A stretch of 64,000 bases of DNA, taken from NCBI RefSeq assembly GCF_014698045.1, contig NZ_JACJSE010000001.1, positions 528,813-592,812 on the forward strand, written 5' to 3'. The notes beneath the pieces are model-generated. The model ran no database searches, was not told where the DNA came from, and saw only the letters and a list, made by a program, of their open reading frames with translations. The position numbers and the translations under genes are program-made. The stretch is from Aulosira sp. FACHB-615. GTDB taxonomy: Bacteria > Cyanobacteriota > Cyanobacteriia > Cyanobacteriales > Nostocaceae. Position 1 is the first letter of the stretch; every line of letters begins with the position of its first letter. Below are positions 26,627 to 34,703 of this stretch, one piece after another.

Positions 26627-26678
26627 AGTAATTTGTAAATGGTAATTGCTAAGTCGATAAAAATAGAAAGTCGAAACT

Positions 26679-27263
26679 TTACTCAGCACTCAGTATTGTA
26701 CTCAGTTGTGGGATTAACACCGCAAACGCTTGACCACGATGACTAACTGATTTTTTCTCCTCTGGTGACATTTGGGCAAAGGTTAACTGTTTTTCGGGAA
26801 CATAAAATACAGGATCATAGCCAAAACCACCCTCCCCACGGGGTGCATGAAGTATTTCACCACGACAAATACCTTCGCATTGTACAGCTATCTCACCATC
26901 TGGACGGGCGATCGCTACTACACAGACAAATTGTGCTTGTCTGTTACTTTCATCACCTAATTCTGTTAATAACCGCGAAATTCTCTCTGCGTCGGTTTTG
27001 CCATAACGCGCCGAATATACTCCCGGTACACCATTCAAAGCATCTACCTGCAAACCAGAATCATCAGCGATCGCCCATTGTCCTGTAGCTTTGGCCACTT
27101 CGGAGGCTTTTAAACAAGCGTTAGCCGCAAATGTATCACCTGTTTCTTCAACTTCTAATTCTTCTGGCTTCAGCGTTAATTCCCAACCAGAATCTATCAG
27201 GTAAGCTTGCATTTCCTTTAACTTACCTGGATTGCTTGTAGCAACTACGAGTAATTTGGTCAT
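26679..27263 (-). CDS. rdgB: XTP/dITP diphosphatase RdgB/HAM1
   Basis: The 194-residue housecleaning nucleotidase hydrolyses non-canonical purine triphosphates (XTP, dITP, ITP) to monophosphates. It starts VVATSNPGKLKEMQAYL and carries the family motifs ADDSGLQVDALNGVPGVYSAR, GGFGYDPVF and SHRGQA. The extreme C-terminus, LSTILSAE, is encoded by the heptamer repeat (ACTGAGT, GCTGAGT units), so repeat DNA has supplied the last residues and stop codon. Confidence 0.95.
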   Translation of the reverse strand: MTKLLVVATSNPGKLKEMQAYLIDSGWELTLKPEELEVEETGDTFAANACLKASEVAKATGQWAIADDSGLQVDALNGVPGVYSARYGKTDAERISRLLTELGDESNRQAQFVCVVAIARPDGEIAVQCEGICRGEILHAPRGEGGFGYDPVFYVPEKQLTFAQMSPEEKKSVSHRGQAFAVLIPQLSTILSAE

Positions 27264-27339
27264 ATTTTCAGCGAACAGTTAACAGTTAACAGTTAACAAT
27301 TAAACGTGATAACTGACAACTGATAACTGTTCACTGATA
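27264..27339. repeat. Short tandem repeats between pgm and rdgB
   Basis: The spacer is made of CAGTTAA units (three tandem copies) and then GATAACTGACAACTGATAACTG. The two halves are mutually complementary and can fold into a hairpin. No other signal is seen. Confidence 0.6.
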
Positions 27340-28776
27340 TTATTCTGCCCACTGTCTCGCCCAATCAAGGGTTTTATGTACTTCCTCGATGGTTGAGGCT
27401 TCGCAGTAGAGGCGCAAAACTGGTTCAGTTCCGCTAAAGCGAATCATTAACCAACTGTGGTCAGCGAGGCGAAATTTGTAACCGTCGATTGTTTGACAAT
27501 CAATGACTGCTTTTCCAGCAATTTCTGTTAAGGGTTGGGTTTGGAGTTGTTGCAAAAGACGCGATCGCACTTCCATACTAGCTAAGGGTAAATCGATGCG
27601 ATCGTAAGCCGAATTAAACCCTGTTTGTTGTTGCAAGTCAGAATAATATTCACTCAAATCGCGCCCAGATTCGACAATTGCTTCTAGGACATACAATGCT
27701 GAAAGTAGCGCGTCTCGTTCGGGAATGTGGCTACCATAACCAATCCCACCAGATTCTTCCCCACCTAAGAGTACTTGTGAAACTAACATTCTGTCGGCGA
27801 TGTATTTGTAACCGACTGGTGTTTCAAACAATGACAGATTGTGCAGTGCTGCGACACGGGGAATCAAGTCAGAACCACTGACAGTTTTGATAATTTCCCC
27901 GGTGAAACCACGTCGCCGCGTTAAGTGGTCAATTAATATCGGGATTAAAATTTGCGAACTTAAGAAATTAGCTTCTTGGTCTACCGCCGCAATGCGATCG
28001 CAATCTCCATCAAATACTAAACCAACTGTTAAACCAGATTGATTTGTTTCGTGGTGAGTTTTGATGACTTCAAATAACTGAGAAAGATATTTCGGTAATG
28101 GTTCCGGCGCACCACCACCAAATAACGGGTCACGGTTGCTATTGAGTTCTTTGACCTGATCACCCAATAATCTTGCCAGTCCGCCAGCTGCTGCACCGTG
28201 CATCACATCTGCGAATACCGTTAGTTTACCAGAGGCGATCGCTTCTCGAATTTTGGCAATCTCAACTTTACCTTCTAGCCCTGTGGTGTAACTAGGCCAG
28301 GGGTCAAACTTCCCTAATTTTCCCGGAGTAGTCGCCTTGGGGACTCCCTGAGTTAACAATGCTTCTATATCTTTTGTAACTTCTGGTGAGACCGAACCAC
28401 CAAAATATCCTTTGACTTTTAACCCTAAATATGCACCAGGATTATGACTAGCTGTAATCACTAACGCTCCCAAAGCATTGAGTTCTTTAGCAGCCCAGCT
28501 AAAAGCCGGTGTTGGGGCAAATGATTCACTCAGCAAAACATCAAATCCGACGGCGGTAACAGCATCAGCAACAGCACGGGCGAAGTCTTCCGCCATAAAA
28601 CGGCGATCGTAACCGACGATAATAGTTCGGCTACCGACTGTCGAGTAATAAGTATCATATAAGACTTTCGCGGCTACTGGCGCTACCAAGGCAAGGCGTT
28701 CAAAGGTGAACTCTTCACCAATCACACCCCGCCAGCCATCTGTACCAAATTTGATTGCGTTAGCTACAACTGGCAT
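27340..28776 (-). CDS. Phosphoglucomutase/phosphomannomutase
   Basis: The 478-residue alpha-D-phosphohexomutase interconverts hexose 1- and 6-phosphates. The four domain signatures are present: the phosphoserine loop ITASHNP (about 108-114), the metal loop DGDCDRIAAVD, the sugar-binding loop GGEESGGIGY and the phosphate-binding RFSGTEPVLRLY. Length and the opening IKFGTDGWRGVIGEEFTFER fit the bacterial PMM/PGM group. Glucose versus mannose preference cannot be decided. The product feeds glycogen and cell-wall sugar synthesis. Confidence 0.93.
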   Translation of the reverse strand: MPVVANAIKFGTDGWRGVIGEEFTFERLALVAPVAAKVLYDTYYSTVGSRTIIVGYDRRFMAEDFARAVADAVTAVGFDVLLSESFAPTPAFSWAAKELNALGALVITASHNPGAYLGLKVKGYFGGSVSPEVTKDIEALLTQGVPKATTPGKLGKFDPWPSYTTGLEGKVEIAKIREAIASGKLTVFADVMHGAAAGGLARLLGDQVKELNSNRDPLFGGGAPEPLPKYLSQLFEVIKTHHETNQSGLTVGLVFDGDCDRIAAVDQEANFLSSQILIPILIDHLTRRRGFTGEIIKTVSGSDLIPRVAALHNLSLFETPVGYKYIADRMLVSQVLLGGEESGGIGYGSHIPERDALLSALYVLEAIVESGRDLSEYYSDLQQQTGFNSAYDRIDLPLASMEVRSRLLQQLQTQPLTEIAGKAVIDCQTIDGYKFRLADHSWLMIRFSGTEPVLRLYCEASTIEEVHKTLDWARQWAE

Positions 28777-28955
28777 TGGGATATCCTAACTGTCCATCTG
28801 AGGATTTTAGCACTTGTTCAGTAAATCGGGTAAAAAAAGTAGCTTTCTAAAGCTGTGTAGGTAATTTGGGGTTTCGGTTCTTAAAGCAAATAACAATTAA
28901 CGCTGTAACCTGTCGCCTACTAGATGAGTTACGATCGCTATTTTAATCATCTGGT

Positions 28956-30059
28956 ATGAAAAGAATAGAAGTCGAACAAAGAACCATTTTGATTGGTTTA
29001 GCTGGTAGTCACGGTTATGGGTTAAATCGTCCTGACTCAGATTTGGATTTTCGGGGCGTGTTTATTGCGCCTAAAAGATATTATTTGGGATTTGACAGTA
29101 TCGAACAAAAAGATACTGGTTGGGATGAACCAGGGATATTTCCGTTTATTGATGGCAATAAAGATACAGTTATTTATGAATTAAGAAAAATCCTGCAATT
29201 ATTAGCAGGGGCAAATCCCAATGTTTTGGAATTGCTGTGGTTACATAAATATCCGGTGTTAACTGAAGTTGGTCAATATTTAATTAAACATAGAAATTTA
29301 TTTTTAACGAAGAAAGTTAGGCATACTTATACAGGTTATGCTTTTGCTCAAATCAAAAAGATGGAAACCCATCGCAAATGGTTATTAAATCCACCCCAAA
29401 AGCAACCGTTACCTGCTGATTATGGGATAGAAAATGAAGAGCCACTCAGTAAAGATGAGCTAAATGCTTTTTTGGAGTATCTTTACTTATTAATTAGAGG
29501 GCGAATTGAATTTTTAGAAGAAGCCGAGCAATTATATAAATTATTAACAGCAGATATTGATTTTAAAGGTGTACTCAAACAATATGCTTTACCTAATGAA
29601 GCTTTAGAATATACCGAACATTTAACTTATGGTCGAAAAGACTTTATTAGACTGCTGCAAAAAAGCCAAAGCTATCAAATTGCTGTGCGAGAATGGAAAG
29701 CATATTTATCTTGGCAAAAAAATCGCAATCCAGCGAGAGCCGAAATGGAAAGACAGTCTGGATTTGACTTGAAACATGGAATGCACTGCATTAGATTACT
29801 TCGCAGTGGCTTAGAAATATTGCAGCGAGGAGAAGTAATTGTTGATAGAAGAATGGCTGGAGATGTTGATGATTTAAAAGCAATTCTCAAGGGTGAATAC
29901 AGTTATGAACAGGTGATGCAAATGGCAGAAGATTTAGTAGCACAAATGGAAGATGTGTATGAAAAATCAACTTTACCTGCGAAACCTGATTTGGAACAAA
30001 TTAATGAACTATGTATAGAATTGGTGGAAATGCAAGGATGGAATCATACCAATTCTTAA
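28956..30059 (+). CDS. RlaP-like nucleotidyltransferase domain protein
   Basis: The 367-residue protein belongs to the RlaP/YcgL-type nucleotidyltransferases of the DNA polymerase beta superfamily. The active-site pattern GSHGYGL...SDLDFRG (about 17-35) supplies the Gly-Ser loop and the two metal-binding aspartates. Helical domains follow (LQLLAGANPNVLELLW; GYAFAQIKKMETHRKWLL; SGFDLKHGMHCIRLLR). Members often sit near RNA ligases or other RNA-repair genes, which suggests a role in RNA end modification; no such neighbour is present here. It stands alone with its own upstream region. Confidence 0.85.
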   Translation: MKRIEVEQRTILIGLAGSHGYGLNRPDSDLDFRGVFIAPKRYYLGFDSIEQKDTGWDEPGIFPFIDGNKDTVIYELRKILQLLAGANPNVLELLWLHKYPVLTEVGQYLIKHRNLFLTKKVRHTYTGYAFAQIKKMETHRKWLLNPPQKQPLPADYGIENEEPLSKDELNAFLEYLYLLIRGRIEFLEEAEQLYKLLTADIDFKGVLKQYALPNEALEYTEHLTYGRKDFIRLLQKSQSYQIAVREWKAYLSWQKNRNPARAEMERQSGFDLKHGMHCIRLLRSGLEILQRGEVIVDRRMAGDVDDLKAILKGEYSYEQVMQMAEDLVAQMEDVYEKSTLPAKPDLEQINELCIELVEMQGWNHTNS

Positions 30060-30111
30060 TTCGTAATGACAGTAGATTCGATGTTTATAAGGTACAGCGA
30101 CTGATTGAAAA

Positions 30112-30143
30112 AAGTAATGAGTAATGAGTAATGAGTAATGAGT
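30112..30143. repeat. Tandem GAGTAAT repeat
   Basis: Four copies of AATGAGT in direct repeat follow the RlaP-like gene. A similar run (GTAGTGAGTAATGAGTAATGAG) is at 41522-41546. This is another heptamer-type tandem repeat. Confidence 0.7.
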
Positions 30144-30202
30144 GAGAAATTTACTTAATACTCATTTGACTTATTGGTGCAGAAATTACCCCTTCCATCC
30201 CT

Positions 30203-30346
30203 CCCACACTTCCCACACTTCCCACACTCCCCACACCCCCCACACTCCCCACACTCCCCACACTTCCCACACCCCCCACACTTCCCACACTCCCCACACT
30301 CCCCACACTCCCCACACCCCCCACACTTCCCACACTTCCCACACTC
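30203..30346. repeat. 16-copy 9-bp tandem array (CCCACACTT)
   Basis: Sixteen consecutive 9-mers CCCACAC plus two variable bases (TT, TC or CC) run without interruption up to the 3' end of the atzE-like gene. Because 9 is a multiple of 3, the array is open in several frames on both strands and produces spurious Pro/His- and Gly/Val-rich ORFs. Similar but shorter CCCACACCT runs are at 35165-35220 and GTGTGGGAGG runs at 49312-49345. Confidence 0.95.
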
Positions 30347-30347
30347 C

Positions 30348-31721
30348 CTACCCATGCGTGAGAAATTCGGGTAAGGCGGCGGCGACTTGCAAGATTAATG
30401 CTTCATTGTAGGGGGCGGCGATCATCTGCACACCTAAAGGTAAAGCATTGGGATGGTGAATTGGCACTGATAAAACAGGTAAGCCAATAAAAGATAAGGG
30501 TTGGGTAAATAATCCTAAATGTGGGCGCACTAAAATTTCCTCACCATTTAAAATCATGGTTTGCTGACCGATAAATGGTGCGGAAATTGGTGTGGTGGGG
30601 GCGAGAATAATATCGACATTTTGAAAGACGGCGCGGACTTGATCTCTATACCAACGGCGAAATCGTTGGGCTTGTATGTACCAATTACTAGGAATTAAAG
30701 CCCCAGCCAAAAAGCGATCGCGGGTTGCAGGGTCAAAATCTTGGGGGCGCGATCGCAATTGATCTAAATGCAGATTTGCGCCTTCACTGGCGGTAATCAC
30801 AAAAGCTGCTGCACGGGCGCGTTTAGCTTCGGGTATGGTGACAGATTGAGTTACTCCCAACGCCTCTGCAACTTTGTGAACTGCGGCTAATGCTTCTGGG
30901 GTGGCACCTTGAATAAAATAATCATCGGCTATGGCAATTCGCAGATGAGAAATATCTTGATGGAGTTGGGGTAAACATAACTCTGGCGGACGTTGACTAG
31001 AAATCGGATCACGTTCATCTTTTCCTTGCAACACATCAAAAATCGCCGCCGTATCCCTTACCGAACGGGCAAAACTGCCAATATGGTCAAAACTACTCGA
31101 AAATAAAGCTACACCAGCCCGTGATAACCGTCCGTAAGTTGGCTTAAAACCAAACACCCCACATAAAGCCGCAGGTACACGAATAGAACCATTAGTATCA
31201 GAACCGAGGGTGAAGGGAACTAAGCCAGCCGCCACCGCCGCCGCCGAACCACCAGAAGAACCACCTGCAATGCGTTGTAAATCATGAGGGTTATGAGTAG
31301 CGCCATAATGAAAGTTTTCCGTAACAAATCCATAGGCGTACTCATCCATATTTAAAGCACCAACCAGCACAGCACCAGCTTGTTTCAACTTGGCAACTGC
31401 GGTTGCATCTTGGGTCGCTGGGGGATTTTCGGCGTTAATTTCTGCACCAGCTAGAGTGGTGATACCAGCAATATCAAACAGATTTTTCACAGCAAAAGGT
31501 ACACCAGCTAGTAAACCTGGATGATTACCTTGGGCGATTTCTTGATCAATTTTGGCTGCATCTGCTAAGGCTGTTTCTGTGGTGACAGTGGTAAAACTGT
31601 TAATTTTGTGGTCTATAGTGGCAATTTTTGTGAGTGCAGCTTGAGTAACTGCAACTGCACTCACTTGACCACTGCATACAGCCGCCGCTATTGATAGGGC
31701 ATCAGCAAAATCTAAATTCAT
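30348..31721 (-). CDS. AtzE-family amidase
   Basis: The 457-residue amidase-signature enzyme carries K79 (PFAVKNLFD), the GGSSGG cis-Ser loop (about 153-158) and nucleophile S179 (GSDTNGSIRVPAALCG). The sequence best fits the AtzE group (1-carboxybiuret hydrolase in Pseudomonas ADP), and a DUF4089/AtzG-like small gene lies two genes upstream, which is the known partner subunit. The natural substrate in a cyanobacterium is unknown; a biuret-type or other small amide is an inference. The last residues PEFLTHG are encoded by a dispersed repeat shared with 49385-49415, so the native C-terminus may have been replaced. Confidence 0.85.
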   Translation of the reverse strand: MNLDFADALSIAAAVCSGQVSAVAVTQAALTKIATIDHKINSFTTVTTETALADAAKIDQEIAQGNHPGLLAGVPFAVKNLFDIAGITTLAGAEINAENPPATQDATAVAKLKQAGAVLVGALNMDEYAYGFVTENFHYGATHNPHDLQRIAGGSSGGSAAAVAAGLVPFTLGSDTNGSIRVPAALCGVFGFKPTYGRLSRAGVALFSSSFDHIGSFARSVRDTAAIFDVLQGKDERDPISSQRPPELCLPQLHQDISHLRIAIADDYFIQGATPEALAAVHKVAEALGVTQSVTIPEAKRARAAAFVITASEGANLHLDQLRSRPQDFDPATRDRFLAGALIPSNWYIQAQRFRRWYRDQVRAVFQNVDIILAPTTPISAPFIGQQTMILNGEEILVRPHLGLFTQPLSFIGLPVLSVPIHHPNALPLGVQMIAAPYNEALILQVAAALPEFLTHG

Positions 31722-31724
31722 CAG

Positions 31725-32348
31725 TTAGGCAACAGTGCGTTTAGCTTTTTGAGTCACAGCAGTTCGCATAGTTTTGATGAGTTGCAATAAAACAACGGTA
31801 AAACCTAAATCTAAGAAGCAAGATAACAACAGCCACACAGGCAGAAATTTATCTTCAGGATGTTTATAAGCGTCAAAAACAATGCGATTGACTGCCCTTG
31901 AGCCTATCATAAAACCATAAAGGGGCGCTATTAACGATCGCACTTGTTCACCAGCACTGGTTAAATCGCCACCTTCTGGTTTAAATTTGTCCGCAAAGGT
32001 GGATAAAGTGTTATTTATACCCCAAAGACTGTAGATAGGAATTAGAAATCTAGCGATCGCACCCCCTGGGCTAATCGGATATTCTTGAAAGAGATTTTTT
32101 AAATCTGTATGGATACGATGTAGCCAAATCAAAAAAATAATAATTGAAGCGATACTCGTCAGCAACGCAACTATTGATACTACTCCATCTAAACTCGCCA
32201 CTACTTGATAAACTGGCTGCGCGATGACAGCTAACAACGAGAACAACGTCGAAACAATCCCAACTCCCACCACTACCCACAGCACCCGCACCAAAAATTT
32301 GCCGATAGCCGCAGATTTCAAAGAACTAGCAGCATTGAAATTTGTCAT
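31725..32348 (-). CDS. DUF4328 membrane protein
   Basis: The 207-residue protein has about five membrane helices and resembles the DUF4328 family (WLHRIHTDLKNL; SPGGAIARFLIPIYSLWG; PVWLLLSCF). Its stop lies only 3 bp before the atzE-like start, so the two are almost certainly co-transcribed. A link to amide uptake or to anchoring the amidase is possible but unproven. Confidence 0.8.
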   Translation of the reverse strand: MTNFNAASSLKSAAIGKFLVRVLWVVVGVGIVSTLFSLLAVIAQPVYQVVASLDGVVSIVALLTSIASIIIFLIWLHRIHTDLKNLFQEYPISPGGAIARFLIPIYSLWGINNTLSTFADKFKPEGGDLTSAGEQVRSLIAPLYGFMIGSRAVNRIVFDAYKHPEDKFLPVWLLLSCFLDLGFTVVLLQLIKTMRTAVTQKAKRTVA

Positions 32349-32447
32349 AGCCTTTTTCCAATGGCATTATCGGCTAATATCTTAGTCTTGCTAGTTATTA
32401 GCAAAACTCAGTGCATTTACGTGAGACATCAAAGAGATGATGATTCA

Positions 32448-32636
32448 CTATGGTTCAAATACTGGTGCAGCTTCAATTTCTGGGGGTAGAGGAAATGAAT
32501 TGACTAGTTGAGCGATCGCTTGAACTCTGGCAAAATTTGCTACCACCCCCTCATAATATTCATCCTTGATTGGCAAATCTAATAACAAAGCAGCTTGCTC
32601 AACATACTTATTGACATCTAATTCTTGATTTTGCAT
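32448..32636 (-). CDS. AtzG-like small amidase subunit (DUF4089)
   Basis: This 62-residue helical protein (VNKYVEQAALLLDLPIKDEY, VVANFARVQAIAQLVNSFPL) matches the DUF4089/AtzG family, a GatC-like small protein that stabilises AtzE amidases. It lies 99 bp upstream of the DUF4328 gene on the same strand, completing an atzG - DUF4328 - atzE order. It starts at the ATG at 32636, downstream of the tnpB element's right end. Confidence 0.8.
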   Translation of the reverse strand: MQNQELDVNKYVEQAALLLDLPIKDEYYEGVVANFARVQAIAQLVNSFPLPPEIEAAPVFEP

Positions 32637-32696
32637 ATTTTCTATTACTGCTCCGAAATCTTTTTTACTTTTGATTTATCATATTTGCGTAACCCG

Positions 32697-33839
32697 TCAA
32701 ACGCCCCACCCACAAGGGGATGGGGCTTGTAACTGACCGAAAGAATCGGTCGAAACATCCGGCATATTGACTGATGCCTGCTCCTCTGTCCCTTGGGTAG
32801 AGGAGAGAATATAGTCATCCCTGACATTCTTAGCAGCATTCAGATCCGCGTGTGTCCGATGCCCACAGTTTTTGCAATGGAATTTGGACTTGTGGCGGTT
32901 TGTCCTGCGAATGTGCTTACAAATATTGCACTTCTGAGATGTGTAACGAGGATCTTGGTGAACTACTCGTTTACCCAATGCTTCTGCTTTGTAAGTCAGA
33001 AATTGTTCTTGTTGGTAAAAAGTCCAACTGCCCAACCATTTATTCATTTTCTTGCCCCGTCGCTGTGTGCGAATACTGGACAAGTCCTCTAGTACAAAAA
33101 CCGCTATTCCTGGTTGATTGGCTAACTTTTTACTCACACAATGATTCGTATCCCGCATGAACCGCTTCTCACGTCCAGACATCGCTTTTAAACGACGTTT
33201 GGCACTACGAGTGCCTTTTTGCTGGAGTTGACGACGATTGTATAAGTAACGTCTTTGTACTTTTCTAATCTTAGAAGAACTGAAGAATTGACCATCGCTG
33301 GTAACAGCTTGGTGATACAAACCTCGGTCAATTCCTTGAATTTGTCCTTCTATATGTTGCGGATCTTCTATCTCAAAAACCAATCTCACCCAGAATTGCT
33401 TAGTGTTCTTGGTGTAAGTGACAGTTGCTCCACAAAAATCCCAAGTTTCAAACACTTCTTGAAAATATTTAGGAACATCAAGAATTAAAGCGACTCGCTT
33501 GCCAATACAACTAAGAGTTAATTGCTTCCCTCTTAGTGTCATTGTGCGCTTATCGTACCTTAGCCCTGATGTTGGTTTTTTCTTGGGAATGCTTTTAAAT
33601 TTTGTGGCTTTGATTGCCTCAAGTGCGCTGTCTCGAACTGTTTGTAACAACGCAGAAGGCACACTTGGAAACTGAACCCTTAACAGGTGATACAGTTCCT
33701 TGTGTGCCTTATTTTTGTTATAGGTACTGTTAGCAAGAGCATAGTCAATATGTGCATTAAATATTTCTGCACACTGATTCATTAAAGGTAAAAACCTTTC
33801 TGACGGTAAATCAACTGGGATGCTAACAGTGCGTTTCAT
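32697..33839 (-). CDS. tnpB: TnpB RNA-guided nuclease, IS200/IS605 family
   Basis: The 380-residue protein has the RuvC active-site set of TnpB: an Asp in GIDRGLYHQAV (about 170), a Glu in FVLEDLSS, and the last Asp in HADLNAAKNV. The four-Cys zinc finger CNIC...CKNC lies between the latter two, and the N-terminal bridge and wedge regions are complete. TnpB cuts DNA guided by an omega-RNA normally encoded at the 3' end of its own gene, so the guide scaffold should overlap the hairpin at 32703-32726, with the guide reading leftward past about 32690. The ATG overlaps the stop of the upstream small gene by 4 bp. Confidence 0.95.
   Translation of the reverse strand: MKRTVSIPVDLPSERFLPLMNQCAEIFNAHIDYALANSTYNKNKAHKELYHLLRVQFPSVPSALLQTVRDSALEAIKATKFKSIPKKKPTSGLRYDKRTMTLRGKQLTLSCIGKRVALILDVPKYFQEVFETWDFCGATVTYTKNTKQFWVRLVFEIEDPQHIEGQIQGIDRGLYHQAVTSDGQFFSSSKIRKVQRRYLYNRRQLQQKGTRSAKRRLKAMSGREKRFMRDTNHCVSKKLANQPGIAVFVLEDLSSIRTQRRGKKMNKWLGSWTFYQQEQFLTYKAEALGKRVVHQDPRYTSQKCNICKHIRRTNRHKSKFHCKNCGHRTHADLNAAKNVRDDYILSSTQGTEEQASVNMPDVSTDSFGQLQAPSPCGWGV
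32703..32726 (-). ncRNA. Right-end hairpin, probable omega-RNA 3' region
   Basis: The 9-bp stem with one wobble pair and a 6-nt loop overlaps the last codons of tnpB (SPCGWGV). This is the usual position for the structured right end that forms the TnpB omega-RNA. The guide would be the sequence just beyond the element boundary. The transcript itself is inferred. Confidence 0.5.
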
Positions 33840-34120
33840 GCAGATTCTACTGGCTTGTAGTAAGCGATAATTACAGCTTCGTAAAGAGAGTTTTCTTGTT
33901 GATAAATTTCGGTATCAACCAACTCCCAATCAGCAATTTCTGAATTTAATGAACGAGTTTTTTGATGATGCTCCTTAAGGAATTTCAAACTATGCTCTGG
34001 CGAGTTCATCATCGGCATAGTTGGCAAAATATTTTCATCAGAAAATCCTGGTAAAGCTTGCAAAATACAAAGAGTTCTAGGTTTGTTTTCCGCGTAAAAA
34101 TCTTTTAGAAACTGGTTCAT
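33836..34120 (-). CDS. Small protein translationally coupled to tnpB
   Basis: This is a 94-residue soluble protein starting MNQFLKDFYAENKPRTL at 34120; a longer frame back to 34234 would overlap the preceding gene. It has PGFSDENILPTMPMMNSPEH and a C-terminal YEAVIIAYYKPVESA strand, and matches no family I know. Its stop overlaps the tnpB start (ATGA). Its own start lies one base after the stop of the 73-residue gene, giving a tight three-gene unit. Confidence 0.65.
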   Translation of the reverse strand: MNQFLKDFYAENKPRTLCILQALPGFSDENILPTMPMMNSPEHSLKFLKEHHQKTRSLNSEIADWELVDTEIYQQENSLYEAVIIAYYKPVESA

Positions 34121-34121
34121 T

Positions 34122-34343
34122 TTAGTCCACCTTGTTTGTACAATACCAACGACCTTTCTTTTGAAAGACTTTGAACTTTTGTCCATAGAGATGCCAAGCA
34201 CATTCTCTTTGTGCCGCTTGCCAACTTTTCGCATTCAACGCAATTACTATTTCTTCTGGTTGCTCCTCTGGATCTCCTAAATAGTCTGAGTTAAAGTCGT
34301 TTTTGGGGTTCTGGGATGTGGAGTGATGGCACGTTTTACTCAT
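34122..34343 (-). CDS. Small protein at the head of the tnpB unit
   Basis: This 73-residue frame has an acidic N-terminal half (DYLGDPEEQPEEIVIALN) and a basic C-terminal half (SWQAAQRECAWHLYGQKFKVFQKKGRWYCTNKVD) that looks like a small beta-rich, nucleic-acid-binding-like fold. No family is recognised. The start is uncertain, since several residues before PEEQ are low in information. It immediately precedes the 94-residue gene. Confidence 0.5.
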   Translation of the reverse strand: MSKTCHHSTSQNPKNDFNSDYLGDPEEQPEEIVIALNAKSWQAAQRECAWHLYGQKFKVFQKKGRWYCTNKVD

Positions 34344-34459
34344 CTGTTGATGGAGTCTCGGAAGAAGCAGTGAAGCGGTACATCGAAACTCAAAAACAGC
34401 GAGGTGATGCGTCTACCCAGAAGCATAATTTGTTTATTACATTGCGTTATGAATATGAT

Positions 34460-34473
34460 AACATAAATATGTT
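34460..34473. promoter_or_regulatory. Palindrome upstream of the RHH gene, candidate operator
   Basis: AACATA and TATGTT flank two A bases, ending 17 bp before the RHH start codon. A small ribbon-helix-helix protein commonly represses its own promoter by binding such a site. The assignment rests on position and symmetry only. Confidence 0.4.
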
Positions 34474-34489
34474 CGCGTTGTGTACACAA

Positions 34490-34624
34490 ATGCCAAAAAA
34501 AGATTTACACGTTAGATTAAGCGACCGCAGGTTAAACAAAGTCAGGCAGTATGCTGCAAATAAAGATAAAACGGTAACTCAGGTTATTGAAGAATTAATT
34601 GATACATTACCTGACCCGAAATAA
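34490..34624 (+). CDS. Small ribbon-helix-helix protein
   Basis: This 44-residue protein, MPKKDLHVRLSDRRLNKVRQ then AANKDKTVTQVIEELIDTLP, has a basic beta strand followed by two helices in the Arc/MetJ (CopG-like) pattern. The long + frame upstream of 34490 is not protein-like. It is divergent from the tnpB unit within the proposed element and may regulate it. Confidence 0.6.
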   Translation: MPKKDLHVRLSDRRLNKVRQYAANKDKTVTQVIEELIDTLPDPK

Positions 34625-34703
34625 AATATTTTGCTCGTTTCCTCCATGTTCTCCTTCCTCGCTGTCGCATTGGTCGGAGAACTGTCGTCAACTCACTCGC
34701 AAT

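Noticed and set aside
30203..30346. Possible CRISPR array
   Set aside because: The units are 9 bp in direct tandem with no spacers. No cas genes or 23-47 bp repeats with unique spacers occur in the window.
30142..30411. Several long Pro/His/Thr-rich and Gly/Val- or Cys/Gly-rich open frames on both strands
   Set aside because: They are by-products of the 9-bp tandem array, which has no stop codon in several frames; composition is not protein-like.
32697..33839. TnpB as a catalytically dead regulator (TldR-like)
   Set aside because: The three RuvC acidic residues and the zinc finger are all present, so it looks active.
34316..34489. N-terminal extension of the RHH frame
   Set aside because: The sequence (MWSDGTFYSSVDGVSEE onward) is antisense to the 73-residue gene and not protein-like; the RHH domain starts at 34490.
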